A stretch of DNA of 64,000 nucleotides, from NCBI RefSeq assembly GCF_014805625.2, contig NW_023998493.1, positions 1,164,082 to 1,228,081 on the forward strand. Reading direction: 5' to 3'. Position 1 is the first letter of the stretch, and each line of letters opens with the position of its first letter. Position numbers and translations under genes: made by a program. The DNA comes from Glossina fuscipes. Its lineage: Eukaryota; Arthropoda; Insecta; Diptera; Glossinidae. Positions 49,428 through 61,910 of this stretch are shown one piece after another. The notes below the pieces were generated by a model. The model worked only from the letters and a program-made list of their open reading frames with translations, was not told the DNA's origin and did not search any database.

Positions 49428-49715
49428 CTGTAAAAGCCCTTTATTCGCGGGGTATATGTGCCGCGAATACAGAAATCGTGAATACGGAATGGTAATTTAT
49501 ATAGGATTATAGGGGATACGTTCCTAGGTGACAAAATAAAAAAAATCAATTATGTGAAAGTATACTTTATTCATTGAGTAATAAGGTTGCTTTCACTCTG
49601 TCTGCTTACATTCTCAAAAATACCTATCGCGGAAATTTAGAGCAGCGAATATAGGAATTGGGTCGCGTTTTTTTAATTCGCGAATAGTGAAAGCGCGAAT
49701 AAGAAGCTTTTACTG
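49428..49715. mobile_element. Tc1/pogo-like MITE, 288 bp
   Basis: Flanked by TA at 49426-49427 and 49716-49717. Terminal inverted repeats: left CTGTAAAAGCCCTTTATTCG, right (reverse complement) CAGTAAAAGCTTCTTATTCG. The first 22 positions match at 18 sites. Similarity continues into an inner CGCGAAT block on both sides. The interior contains AGGGGATACGTTCC and several CGCGAAT/CGTGAAT words, a composition known from pogo/Tigger-type elements. There is no coding capacity. TA target duplication and CAGT termini support the Tc1/mariner/pogo superfamily. Confidence 0.8.
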
Positions 49716-49719
49716 TATT

Positions 49720-51485
49720 ACTACTGAGCTAGAATGCGATTTTGGTCAGTCACATGTTTGTGCTGTAAACAGCAAGTTCTTGCAACCTCTTGTGATCCTC
49801 TGATTGGTAAGTTTCATCTCTTGCATACATATCCACTTGATCAGTATGAAATTTGTAGAAATCTGATTCAATACATATACATTGCTTTTATTATATGTAA
49901 TTCATACTGTTAGCTTAGAAGAAGCCAGTACTTTTTGTAACGCAAAGAAGAGCGCAAAAAATAGTTTTTTGGATTGTTTACAGCTAAGAAAGACAGAGAT
50001 CTTCCAAAGATTTTTCTATTCTCTTCTGCGTTTACGTATGCAAGTAAACAATTATGGACTTGCACCTCCTTCAAAACAAACCTATTTACAGTATCGCCAA
50101 TAGCTAAAACGTCCATGCCACTTCCAATTCCAAATTGTTTTTTGTTGTTGTTGCGGATAAAAATATCATGTACACCTTAATACACAATTAAAGCTCCTTA
50201 GTCTAAATTTCGGAAATTCACCGCTTGTAGCCAAGAAAGATGTAAAAATCAAGCAGTTCTTTGCGACGTGTAATTTTAAAAAACCAATCGATTTAATTGA
50301 TTTGCGTTCTTGTATCAAGCGTAACACTAGCCGTTCAAAGGAAGATTTTGTAATTATTTCGGTGGGCTAGAGGCGACGCTGCTTAAATAATAGTTTTGCA
50401 ACAGTTATACAAGTATATAATATAAGAAAAGTGTAGGTGAATAGATCCGCTTTGTACTATTGGTCCTTTATAACGTAACTATTAAGATATTGCAAAATAG
50501 TTATAAACAAGAATTCGCCAAAAAAAAAAAATTCTCATTCACGCTGTCATTTAATTTTGTTTGTTTGAATCCGAGTTGCCTTCAAATCAAGTTTATTTTT
50601 TGCTAATTTTTTTTTTTCATATATATTTTCATTTTTTTTTTTTTTTGTTTTTTGTTTATAAATTAAATCATTTATTATAAAATCCTATCGAAAACGAAAG
50701 TTTTACTTTCAAGCATAACATGTGCAGTCGACGTCGAAGAAAGTCTATTGAAAAAAAAGTTTGGATTATTTTTTAAGTTTTCTTTGCACTCACTGGCAGT
50801 TGGAGGTGAAACACGCCTATTTTATGTTTATGACCGGTAGATTTAATTAAACTAACATTGTGTTATCAACACGACACCCCGCCGCACTAACACACCTACT
50901 AGCTGCACTGACAAAAGCAATTTGGAAAAGTGTTAAAATATAAAATGATCTTAACCAACCTCCTTTTCGTTATTTGATGGCAACAGATTAAATACCGGAA
51001 AATTTTTGCCCACACATACCACAACATTTTAGGTGGTGCTGTCTAAATAAGTGAGTTTTGTTTACAAACAACGAAATAACAAAAAGAAAATCGTTTCTAA
51101 ATGATAAACAATTAAAAATCGTTTTATCTGGACGTTTGTTTTAGTAACCAACCGGTTGAATGAAAGCAAATTATCAACTGATGGCAGCAATACATTTGCT
51201 GAACATTATTATTGATTGTGATAAGTTTACACAGTGCTTTTTTCTTCTCTCTTTTAGACCGGAATAAATTCAAACAATTGTGAAACCTAATGAAATTTTT
51301 ATTGAAGTAAGAAAAAAATTTGAAGTTTTTTTTAAACTTCCTTTGTCGCATGGGAAAATCTTTCATGCCATATAAGACAAACAGTTAATAAATTTTTAAG
51401 GAAATTATACGAAAAAGATAATATAATCAATCGGCTTCGACTGAAGCCTTCGCTTGCTTGTTTTTGTTGCTTTCATTATTGCTCC
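49720..51485. other. AT-rich non-coding stretch
   Basis: No gene is recognised. Three short frames at 49882-50180 overlap on both strands. The sequence 50800-51070 is slightly less AT-rich (CACGACACCCCGCCGCAC) but carries no supported feature. Confidence 0.5.
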
Positions 51486-51489
51486 TACC

Positions 51490-51605
51490 ACCGACTTATT
51501 TCACGGGTATATTTGATCCTAGAAAACGTCAAATTCAAGTCCTAGTCGTTTTCAATTTGTTTGTCTGTCCTTCTGTCCGTATATTGCTAAGTAAAAGTTT
51601 CATTC
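51490..51605 (+). repeat. GTCY-core repeat, short worn copy
   Basis: CACGGGTATATTTGATCCTA leads into GTTTGTCTGTCCTTCTGTCC (51559-51578). The neighbouring copy at 51901 lies in the same orientation. Confidence 0.4.
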
Positions 51606-51900
51606 GTAAACATCTAAATAATGGTTGCAAGCCGTTGAAGGTTATTAGCTTAGAGGGAGCACAACACTGAGCTCACACACATTAACTGAGAACTCCATTA
51701 TTATCATCAAATGTAAAATATATTATTGTACTAATGGAATATAAACTAAATGGACCGTATGCAGACACTCACCATAAATAATAATATATGCGATATGCGT
51801 AACGCATCGAACAAATCGTAGTCAAGCAAAGGAGAGATTGTTACACAGACGGAATTATGGCAAATATTTAGTTTACCTAAGTAGTTTTAATTGCCTAATT

Positions 51901-52190
51901 TTATACTCTATACCACTTGCGGTACAGGGCATATTAACTTTGTGCGGACGAAGAATTGCTTAAAGTAGATCCAAATTTTTGTTATACCGACCGATTTAGA
52001 AAATGGTTCTTGATAAGAATCATGATTTCAAGTCTGTCTGTGATAACTGTCCACGTAAATTTGTGTTCAACCTACAGGTCGCAATTCACGAGATATTTGA
52101 TGAAATTTTGCACACTGACGTGATTTGACACAAAGACAAACGCTGTTTGGACATTCAGTTGAGGCAATTATTGTAATCCTCTCTCATAGA
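51901..52190 (+). repeat. GTCY-core dispersed repeat, copy C
   Basis: It begins TATACTCTATACCACTTGCG (compare copy A), then TTAACTTTGTGCGGACG, ATACCGACCGATTTAGAA, a reduced AAGTCTGTCTGTGA core, GTTCAACCTACAGGTCGCAA, and GATGAAATTTTGCACACTGACG. With copies A and B it defines a consensus order of TATA-start, GTGCGGATG, GTCY core, GGTCGCAA, ACTGACG and CTTCGACC. Confidence 0.6.
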
Positions 52191-52259
52191 ACCTCCCCTA
52201 CGAAAACTGAACCTTTATATAGTGAAAAGATATAATTTTTAATGTTTCATGGTGAAAAC

Positions 52260-55200
52260 TAGTTCATGAAAGTAAATATGCGGGCTTTCATGAATAGCAC
52301 GCGATTGCATGAAAATTATGTATAACTTTCGGTGTACCAAACCGTCGGCCTTGCCCAAGTACGAAATTCTTACTTTTTTGAACTTAACGTTCCATTTCAT
52401 GATAATCATGCTTTCAATAAAAAGTCAAATAGGCCGACCAAATCGTTTCAAACATTCACGCCGATCAACATAACTTATTGTCCCTTATTCTCTTACTTCT
52501 CTTAGTGCACTCTAAAGGCGGTTTAGAGAGTTACAAAAACCTTTATGAACGAAAACAGCTTAAAATTTTAAATTAAACCGTCAAGTTTTCGTTTGTTATT
52601 TTTTTACACTTTCTAAAGAAAGTTGTATTAAGTGCAGAAGATTAGAAGCATCGAACCTCCGAAAGTGTATTAAAATGGATAAATCTTCGGCAAAAAGGGA
52701 GAAATAACTCTTTTCGCTTCTTGTAAGGCTATTATTCTCTTTACGGATTATTCCTGCTTTAAGAGGATTCCCAATCATTCGTTGCAGGACATCGGATGTT
52801 GCTTTTTGTCTTCAGCATAAAAAATTAAAATTAACGTGCGTTCCAAGACTGTACCCGACAGGGTTTTAGAACTTATGAATTATGATGTCAATGCTTTTGG
52901 GGGTAGCTCTTTAATAAATGTCTTGGATGTAAAGTTTCAACAGGACTATGTAATATGGCACGTAATCATTGAAAATACCAAGTTCTTGGAAACGAAGTTC
53001 TTTTCAAGGCATTGTTAATGGGTATACTTTCATAGCAGAAAATTGGCGAGCTGTTTATACTCAGATTTTCTACGCGAATTTTAAACTTTAATTGTTTTGT
53101 AGATATTAAAAATGACGATAAATGATTCAAGCCCCTCTTCCAGCTCACATTCAAAGGCCTTTCGATACAGCGCTTTTTTATACTCAGCAGCAATTATCCC
53201 TCCTCTCACCTAGATATTCAGTTTTACCGCTTTACTCCTTTCATATATTTCCGTTCAATATCTGAGTTCATTTCCTGCATTCATACTTTTACCGATCTAT
53301 TCCTAATCAGTTCCATTAGTAGATAAATGAATTTCAGAGCGAGTTCCTAACATTGACGTAACTCAGGCACTCATTTCTGCCTTCTGTAATTTTGTAAAGT
53401 TTATTTGAATCGTAATACAATACTATAAACTTGCAAGTTGTCAAGTACTGATAAACTAGTTCACCGGAGAAGGATATAAACAGCTTTATGGCTAATGTTA
53501 ATTGTTTTTTAGAGCAAGGCTGTCGCTCTTTCTCATCTTCGAACTCATTTGAAAAAAAAAAACGTTTCTAGAGGAATGGCTTATTTAAATGGATCTCGGT
53601 ATTCTGATTTGCCAAGCAAGAGAGACGGAAATCGCAGTAGGGCTCGCAAAAGTTTCAATATAAAGCAAGATTACTCAAAACATTCGTAGCTGCTTCGCAA
53701 CAACGTAAGAATTCAATTTTATCTACCTATATATTTATTAATAGTCACTCTATCAGGTAATTCGACTCAAGCCGCATATAATTTTTTTCCTTCTTGTTTT
53801 TTTTCTTTGTATGTTGAAATTCATACTTAAGGGTATTTGAGGCGACGGTTCAATGAACACACTATACCAGATTTTAGGGTTTTTTTTTTAATTTTTTGGT
53901 TTCTTTAGCTTTTTGAACTGGATGATGATAAAAGTTGTTCGTATTGTTTTTTGCTTTTTTTTTTTTTTTTTTTTTTTTGGCACATTATTTACTTTCACTT
54001 GTTGCAATTTTCCAAAAGTTTTTGGTATTGTGCTTAGTAGTGCTGATGCTGGTGCTTCAAACGTATATAAAGCATATCCAGTATTGTTTTGTGTTGAATG
54101 GTTGTTATGGTTATTTAGTTGTTGTACTGATGTCATGGACAGTTGTGGTTTGTTGTGTTAGTGATCTGGTCATATTATCTGGTTACCATAGATCATGTCA
54201 TGTGGTTAAGACAATTTTTTGTTTTTGGCTTTTCTTTTTTCTTGATATACTTAATAAGGTCCGTAAAGCGATATTAAGAGGGAGTGCATTGATACGCAGA
54301 CTTGTGTCTGCCATTTTAATATTATAAAATAATGAAAGACTTGTGGTTTCTGATTTCATCAATTATTTTAATATAATTTAATAAACAACAAACAAGCAAG
54401 GCCTCAAAAAGTTATTATGGCCTTTGAATTTTCGTTTGATTTTGTAAAGTAGAAAACCTGATAATGAATGTTAAAAATTTTTCCTTTTCCTCTAAGTGCC
54501 TCAGTGTCGGAAAACAAAAAAAAAAAATGTTGGGAAAGCGATCGAAAAGGCCGAAGCTTCGGCTTATACGTTATATATCACTTGCTTTGTTACTATAGCC
54601 ATCGTAGTAGTCGTTGTGCTTGTAACAAATAGAACTGTCAGAGGCAGTTAGACACCATCAGAATTTTCAAAAAATAGACTTCTGATGTTTCTCTTAATAC
54701 TAACAGTGATAGAGTTGTTAATTAATAGCTATTTAATTACCTGCTGTTCCGCTTTCATTATTTGTATGGGCAAGAATGCTAGTAAATTGTTACACTATAC
54801 CAATACAGTATGCAAAGTAAAAGCATATAGATTTTGCGCTTTGCATATAAGTGTGTATGTATCAAGAAATCAAAAAACACAAAAATTTATGTGTTTTTGT
54901 TGTGCAAACTTTACAGTTTAGCAGAATTATTGCCCATACACATAATGGGAGCGGAAGAGCAAGTAATTAAATGGCTACTACCTAACAGCCCTATTACTGT
55001 TCTTTATAACGGAAACATGAAAAGTCCGGGAGATTTGATCAGCTCGAATTTTGAAGATTCTGATCGCGTCTATATTAAGTTCTCTCCAACACTACACTTG
55101 TGAATACTAGGTAACATTTTTATTTGCCTTTTCTTCATGCAAGGTTCTAGGTATAATTGGGCATGTCTCTGTGGTTATATAGGTTCCGCTTTGTAAACAA

Positions 55201-55715
55201 GGAGCTTGCAGCTTACCGATTACAACGTTTTCATACTGATCTTTTCAATAATTCTGAATTACTTATGTTACCAAATTCTAGTTCGGTACATCCTAAAGAA
55301 CGTAAGTTAAAGTTTTCGTCGATGGTGAAGTTTCAACAGGTCCTGAAACAGATTTATCGCAAGATAATAACGTCTTTCGGTCGAAGATTTCTTCTGTTCT
55401 TAGTAGCGGCTATGAGGGACTTATCCAACCAATAAAGATGTTATGTGCAAAATTTCAATTTTTTAATTTAATGATTGTAACCTTTAGCATCTCGAAAGCA
55501 AAAGGGCAGACAACAGGCTTAGGAATATAAATTGGCTTGGAATATATCACGCTGTCTATGATGATGACCTCCTTCTCTAGTTTTAACACATATGTATGAA
55601 ATTGTTACATATCTGACAAATGTGAAACTTAAACTTCTTTATTTTACTTCAAAAATTATTAAATAAATTAATAGTAATAATTGCTTATAAAATTTATTCT
55701 GAATTTAAATAAAAT
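52260..55715. other. AT-rich non-coding stretch with unassigned frames
   Basis: The frames at 53888-54327 on both strands pass through a long poly-T run at 53957-53979 and are not coding. The adjacent plus frames at 54834-55103 and 55157-55435 have more balanced composition (for example GAEEQVIKWLLPNSPITVLY) and could be pieces of a decayed gene or element. I cannot name one. Confidence 0.45.
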
Positions 55716-55720
55716 TCTGA

Positions 55721-55907
55721 ATTATTATTATTATTATTATTATTATCATAAATTTAGCCAGAGAATAAATTCTAAATCTTAAAGCACTGGCATGCATCTA
55801 AAGCTTTCGGTTTTTTTAAAATCGCTACACGCAATTGAGATTTGAACACACGGCCATTGAGTAGTTGCTAGTCGAGAATCTTGCCTACTCGGCCACTCAG
55901 GCGGATC
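55721..55907 (-). mobile_element. tRNA-headed SINE with (TAA)n tail
   Basis: Minus strand, 5' to 3': a Pol III A box TGGCCGAGTAGGC (55883-55895) and a B box GTGTTCAAATCTC (55837-55849), about 48 bp apart. A linker with ACCGAAAGCTTTAGATGC follows, then GTGCTTTAAGATTTAGAATTT and a GGCTAAATTTATGATAATAA tail ending in (TAA)n (about 55721-55747). The 3' half matches the retroposon at 25336 and resembles LINE 3' ends at 34340 and 37740. A decayed target duplication is possible (TTCAGAATTTT beside the tail, TCCAAAATTTT before the head). The length is about 185 bp, normal for a SINE. Confidence 0.7.
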
Positions 55908-55909
55908 AA

Positions 55910-56700
55910 AATTTTGGATTAAGTTAGTCATGTTTCTCGATTTCGTTTTAATCGATTAGAGAAATGAAAATGACACTTCTTTCGTAGCCATTGATAATAA
56001 CCCATGATTAGCAATTGTTTGCACTTTCCAGCCTACTTAACAAAAAAAAATGGCTCTCCAATTGCTTAGGTGTATTTCACACGAATCCTGCAACTTAGCA
56101 GCTATATACTATACCACACGCTAAATTCAAGAGACCTATAGTTACGGTTAGCTGAAAGATACCAGAAGCCTGGCGTCTCACTTCTCTTAGGCAAATCAAT
56201 TGCTTGCCTTCTTTGCAGAGCTTCTTTACTTATTTACTGATTTAACTGATTTTTTAATAAGGCTTAGCCATCGCAGAGACTGTTAGGCTGTATTTCGAAG
56301 GTATTTCACTGATTTTTGTGGTTAATGTAACTAACTCTTTGGTTAGAAGTAGAATAATTGAAATAATCAGATCGACAGCCACTTTTCAGACGTTCCTTAT
56401 ATAATTTGCTTATCCCCTTCTTGTTTAAGCATTTAAATAGTTTGTTGAATCCCGTTGGACGAGTACAGATCCTCAAGTAATCTAGGCAGTTTCATCACTA
56501 AAATCTAAAAGACAACTTCATTTTAAGGAAACTTATAAACCAAACATCCTCTAGAAGGGCTAGAATAATTACGAATAAAGGCGAGAACGTTTTGAATTGA
56601 CGAAAATATAGATGAAATGTATCTGTTCTTATATGCAAGATGGTGCGCAAGAACAACTGTGGGGAAGAAAAACTTTTCTTTTAATTTTTAAGCGATGAGG
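55910..56700. other. AT-rich non-coding stretch
   Basis: I see nothing that I can support. Confidence 0.5.
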
Positions 56701-56704
56701 GCCC

Positions 56705-56825
56705 AAGTGAGTACTCAGTCGGCAAAGGCATAACACCTATCGGTTGGGTTGCGACCCCTCACCCCCCTGTTTGTTTGTCTTTTCTCTTTCCTTTCTGACA
56801 ATCGCTGTGTTATACGAATAGGGAC
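56705..56825 (-). repeat. Dispersed repeat pair, copy 2
   Basis: Inverted partner of 16840-16965: on the minus strand TAACACAGCGAT, CAGAAAGGAAAGAGAAAAGA, CAACCCAACCGATAGGTG, then TTATGCCTTTGCCGACTG. On the plus strand GGGTTGCGACCCC resembles a T-arm/B box. The minus frame at 56715-56978 includes it and is not a recognised gene. Confidence 0.45.
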
Positions 56826-56829
56826 ATCC

Positions 56830-59213
56830 CGTGGTTGATTACTCATATTGCAAAAGAAAAAAAAAGACAATGCTGTGAACTGCTTGTCACTCCCGAAAAC
56901 TTCATTATCGTCTGTATAACAAAACCTGGCATCAGTTTCCAGTTTTTTGTTAACGAACAAGCTATCATGAAGGAACACACAAGCGACACGATCATTTTTT
57001 GGGTTGTTACCACAAATATGAGAAAAAAATCATTTCAACTTGCAATTCTGACAAAAAAATTTATTATGAAAATTAAAGGTCAATGGTAAGCAAAATATTT
57101 GAAAATGAAAAGCAATCAACGACAGGAAAATAAATAAAAAGCGGATCCGAAATGTAAATAATAGCCCAGCAATATCGAACGTCAAATTGTCCAGTAAAGG
57201 GAGAGACCCAGGGGAAACTCCTCAATAGGTATAAAATTTTCTTTATTCGTATTTTACCGGGTTTCTCAACTCATTAATCGTAATCAGCGATTAAATGCAA
57301 ATAATAATTTGCAAAATATTTGCAAGAACTCTCAAAAGGGCGCAAGCACAGTAAGCGCAGAATTGCCAAAGTAGGTTTATTTCATAATTCGTTTTTTTCT
57401 TTTTTTTTTTTGTTAACGGCAGCCATTGTTAACCATTTTTAACATGCGGAAGTGTAGTGTCGTAGTCTGTCGTCTGACTTTTGTATATCAAATTTATTTA
57501 TATAGATTTTTTCAAATCTCAATAGAAAAGTTGTAGACGGTTTTTGCAAATCTTTTATGTAACTTGTTCGGCACCCAAACATCATTAAAATAATTGTTTT
57601 ATATTTAATTACTCAAAAATCAAGTTTTAAACAAAAATATTTTAATAATATATTTTTACCTTATGTTTTCATCATTACCATTATTTATCTCCTTATGGCT
57701 AGGAGCAAAATGAAATAAAAAAAATATTAAAAAAAAATATATATATATATATATATTTTATATATATATAAAATAAAGAAATAACCAAAAATGTCATTTC
57801 TCTTATTAACAACTACTTTTTTCTTATGATGTTTGCTTAAGGTGTTGATAACTTGACACTGTATTAGGTAAAAACATAAATACCAGGGCTTATGAAACCA
57901 CTATTATTATCGTCCTCAGCCACCATCTCCACCATAATAGCAACTAACATCGTTTATTATGATGACATTTTCCTGTATTACTGGTCAAACACATAAACAA
58001 AACATAAATACAGCGTCACCATTACTGACGAGTGTTCATCACTTGCTAGTTTTTATTTTCATAGTTTTATGTGGTCTGTACCAACTACAAGAACAACAAA
58101 TGTCATCTAATCTTGCGTTTCAAATCATGTTGTATATGATAGCTTTTATGCAAACATTTTTGTAGCGGTCTCTTTACCAATTAATCAGCGATGAAGTCGG
58201 TCTTTCTGTTACATGATCAATACTTTCACTTACTATTATAGGTTTTTGTTGGTTTTTGTTTCACTATTTTTACATCATTTACGTTTGGTTTAATTATCTT
58301 CACAACAATGTAAACTATTTTTCGTATTTGGCTTCTTCTGCAAATAACGTGACTATGAAAGTATATTAATTACATGTCCTCGTTTGACACATGAAAACTA
58401 TCTTGAGATTCTAATATGAAAATTAACAACGTCAGTCTATGCGAGTATATCTACTTGCCTCCAACGATTCCATGAGGTTATAGAGAAATTGTTAAAGCAA
58501 AAGGAGCAAGATTTCAATTTTTTTATATTGGCTTATCCCTGAACTGAGGAGGATATTTTTGCGATTTTTGGCGTTTCCTTCAGTTTAGCTGAAATGGTAA
58601 AAAGCCACGTTTTCGTCATATAATACATCAAAGCTTCGCTTCACTTTATCATTTTCACCAATAGATGTCGCTGATCAAAACCTGTCATATAAAAAATCAC
58701 GATAAAATCGTAATTTCAGTATAAATCACGTTCGAATCCATGGGTTGGTAAGTAATTTGGCAACATTGGAAATAGATATGCTACAAACATCCAATTTTTC
58801 TGAAAAGATTCTATGTGTTTATACTCTCTCAATCACCCCCTTTCAGCGTATATGAAACAATAAATGAAAGTACATTTTCCGTAGCTTATAAGAAAATCTT
58901 CTTTACGTATAATACGCCCTGTGCTCTTTGCAAAGTCCCATTTCAAGGACGATGGCAAAAAGTTTTTCGTTTTTTCCAGTATGTTTTAATGGTAGCTTAA
59001 TATTCACTGCAGCTGAAAAGCGAACATGTGGAGTCCGAAAAGCTGAAAAGCATGTTAGTCGGATATAGTTTCCAAATGCGTTCTTTTTTATACAATGCAT
59101 GTTTTCTCTAAAAGTTGTAGAAGAATGTCTTGTATAAAAATTATCCGCGCAGGGATACCAATTGCTAAGCAATTCTTTATATATACCTTTAAAAGTTATA
59201 TAAAGAAAAGTAT

Positions 59214-59246
<33 letters not shown>

Positions 59247-60124
59247 AAAATTATATTTCCTATACATTGTATGCATACATATAAAGATTTCTGTCAATTT
59301 TATCTGTTAATATCTAGTGCAAACCAGAGAGTGCATTCTATATCTGTTGTACTGTATGTCTGTATGTAGTGATCATCTAGGATTCGTCTTATTTCTCAAT
59401 TTAGTTTGTTGCGGCTAATTACAATAATTATTTAAGCAATTTAAGGCATTTATATTAATTAACTGAGACGAAAGGGGAATAAAAGCAAATATAAAATAAA
59501 TAAAGTGATACCCTCTGCGTAATACATAGCATTTCTTTCAGTTACCATGCTTTTCGTTTCATAAAATATTATAATCTTTTTTTTTTTAAATTGGCTAAAT
59601 TTTTCACATTACAGATGCCTTCGAACAAATGGTGAATGGTGAAAATAATATAAATGTTTAATGAAATAAGACTAGATATCTAACCATAGCTTAAATTTAT
59701 GATAAAATGTGAAAAGCAGTTTACCGAGCTTGATAAATATACATATTAAAATTTATGAAACGTGTGAAATATAACCGGCACATCACATCATTCAGAAAAC
59801 GCATTAGTCTGCAAACTAACTTTCAAAACCCATTGAAAGTTATTGATCATTATGTTAGCTCTTGTGAAAAATAGTTTGTAAGTTTTAAGGGAAATTGGTA
59901 AAGGCGAAACGCGTTGTTATGTATAATCTCAGTTTCAAAATAGTTCATTGGACTGTGGAAAATCTTTCTTTTATTAAAGTCAATGTTGGAAGTCTCTAAA
60001 TTGATGTCAGAAATGGCCGAGTTCGTTTATGTTGCTGCAGTGATTTAAATCAAGGTCGCTGGAAATCATTTAGGATATAGGGCATTAATTAAAAGACTAT
60101 TTTTTCGTAATGAAAGGAGAAAAA
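56830..60124. other. AT-rich non-coding stretch
   Basis: No gene is recognised. It holds (TA)n at about 57738-57770 and 59213-59246. Frames of up to 89 codons on both strands at 58815-59172 overlap each other. Confidence 0.5.
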
Positions 60125-60524
60125 NNNNNNNNNNNNNNNNNNNNNNNNNNNNNNNNNNNNNNNNNNNNNNNNNNNNNNNNNNNNNNNNNNNNNNNNNNNN
60201 NNNNNNNNNNNNNNNNNNNNNNNNNNNNNNNNNNNNNNNNNNNNNNNNNNNNNNNNNNNNNNNNNNNNNNNNNNNNNNNNNNNNNNNNNNNNNNNNNNNN
60301 NNNNNNNNNNNNNNNNNNNNNNNNNNNNNNNNNNNNNNNNNNNNNNNNNNNNNNNNNNNNNNNNNNNNNNNNNNNNNNNNNNNNNNNNNNNNNNNNNNNN
60401 NNNNNNNNNNNNNNNNNNNNNNNNNNNNNNNNNNNNNNNNNNNNNNNNNNNNNNNNNNNNNNNNNNNNNNNNNNNNNNNNNNNNNNNNNNNNNNNNNNNN
60501 NNNNNNNNNNNNNNNNNNNNNNNN
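60125..60524. other. Assembly gap (400 N)
   Basis: Four hundred N bases. The frames of 143 to 185 codons that appear to cross this gap are artefacts. Confidence 0.98.
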
Positions 60525-60529
60525 TGTGC

Positions 60530-61385
60530 ATGATGCCTTAAAATAGAATATAAGTATAGCAGCATAATAAATAAGCTTTCTATATATTCATTTATAAAAA
60601 AGAGAACAAAAAAAAATTTCACGTATTGTATTAAATACGGACACAACAGTTTTGGGAGAAACCGAATAGGAAAAATTTAAAACTAAGTTTATTATTTAAC
60701 ATAGAGTTGCTTTTGGTGAAGAAAATCAATTTAGTTAAAGTATGCTTGAATAATAAAACAAGTAAAAAAACTGGTAAAGAAAAGTTTAGCTGTAGACTAC
60801 TACAGAGTCCTATTCATTTTCCAAAAATTTATTCTCGCTCTGAGAGGCCTAACTAATAAGTCAGAATAAATTAGACACTAACATACAACAGAAAGTCTTT
60901 AAAACCGAAAAACAATATCCAAGTCTACCAATTATCTTTTTTAAACTCATACTGGTTTGGAATGAAAAGTTAATAAATAAGTAAATTTCAACAGAGTTCT
61001 TAGAAACCAGAAAAACGTTATACAGTAAAGTAGAAGCAAATACGCTATTAATGGTCGGCTAAAAATCAGAATATAGTATACAGTGGAAGGCAATATGGAA
61101 TATCCAAGAGACATAGCGGGATCGGGAGTTTTCTGTTGCTTGCTCAGTATCTTTTAATCCAATAAGTCGGAATAAAGTAACCAGGTAATCTATTTAGACA
61201 GCCTAGTAAATAAGGACAGTGAAGATATGTCGCACTACGCTAACATACAGACCATGTTAACATAGATAAAATATACCGGGATAGAGCAATGATCTATCTA
61301 AGTCGATATGTCAGAATAGAGTCATTAATTGTTTTTCTCTCTTAGAGATAATCAATAAAAATTGTTTCATACGCTATAACTTCCC
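60530..61385. other. Non-coding stretch with recurring words
   Basis: AAGTC(A/G)GAATAAA-type words recur at about 60858, 61163 and, more diverged, 61307. CTAACATACA recurs at about 60878 and 61240. This may be a worn tandem or dispersed repeat, but units cannot be delimited by eye. Confidence 0.35.
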
Positions 61386-61391
61386 CAGAAA

Positions 61392-61910
61392 ATGGCAATG
61401 ACTTCGTCTTGTTTGGAGGTAATGTCCGTTTTCAGCCCATTGGTTTCATCGTTCCTTCTTCTGCTCCGCCTTAAGTATGTAGTGATCGGCTCATCTTTCA
61501 TCTATGATCGCCGCCAAAGTCGACTTTGTTGCTGTGAAACCGTAGCGAACATGCTATTGAAATACCCTGAAGTTTGGCAGATTTTAGGCAAAGTTTGTTC
61601 ATCTTACCACATATCTAATATCATCTTATGGACTTCCTTCGCCATGTTTGGCCTGATTCCTGTCGTTGGTCTATTGCCGCGATATTCACCTTGGGAGCTT
61701 ATGCTCCCTTGTTTGACCACTGCTGTTGTCGTAAACGGAAAAGCAGGCTACCACAGAATAGAACTCAGCTTGACTCTGACATTGGCTAGAAGTATATGCC
61801 TTCGAAACGCACATCGTACACAAAAGGGTGACCGATTTTTTCTATTTGGGCAAATGCGTAGCGACTTCACGATTTCAATTTACGATTTCGAAAGATTTCT
61901 TAGACCATAG
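61392..61910 (+). CDS. Unassigned 172-codon open frame
   Basis: This is the longest gap-free open frame in the window, in locally less AT-rich sequence. The product is hydrophobic in its N-terminal half (for example SPLVSSFLLLLRLKYVVIG near residues 15-33 and NIILWTSFAMFGLIPVVGLL near 76-95) and basic near the end. I recognise no family. The minus strand of the same region contains broken frames, so the plus frame could be an antisense shadow of a decayed element. No splice sites, promoter or neighbouring gene support it. Confidence 0.2.
   Translation: MAMTSSCLEVMSVFSPLVSSFLLLLRLKYVVIGSSFIYDRRQSRLCCCETVANMLLKYPEVWQILGKVCSSYHISNIILWTSFAMFGLIPVVGLLPRYSPWELMLPCLTTAVVVNGKAGYHRIELSLTLTLARSICLRNAHRTQKGDRFFLFGQMRSDFTISIYDFERFLRP

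Noticed and set aside
53888..54327. Frames on both strands around a poly-T run
   Set aside because: Phe- or Lys-rich low-complexity translations created by the homopolymer.
54551..54564. Perfect 14-bp palindrome GCCGAAGCTTCGGC
   Set aside because: Isolated, with no second copy or element structure found; plausible by chance.
60010..60065. TGGCCGAGTTCG as another Pol III A box / SINE head
   Set aside because: No acceptable B box and no matching body or tail.
60089..60646. Frames of 143-185 codons on both strands
   Set aside because: They run through 400 N bases; only a few real codons flank the gap.
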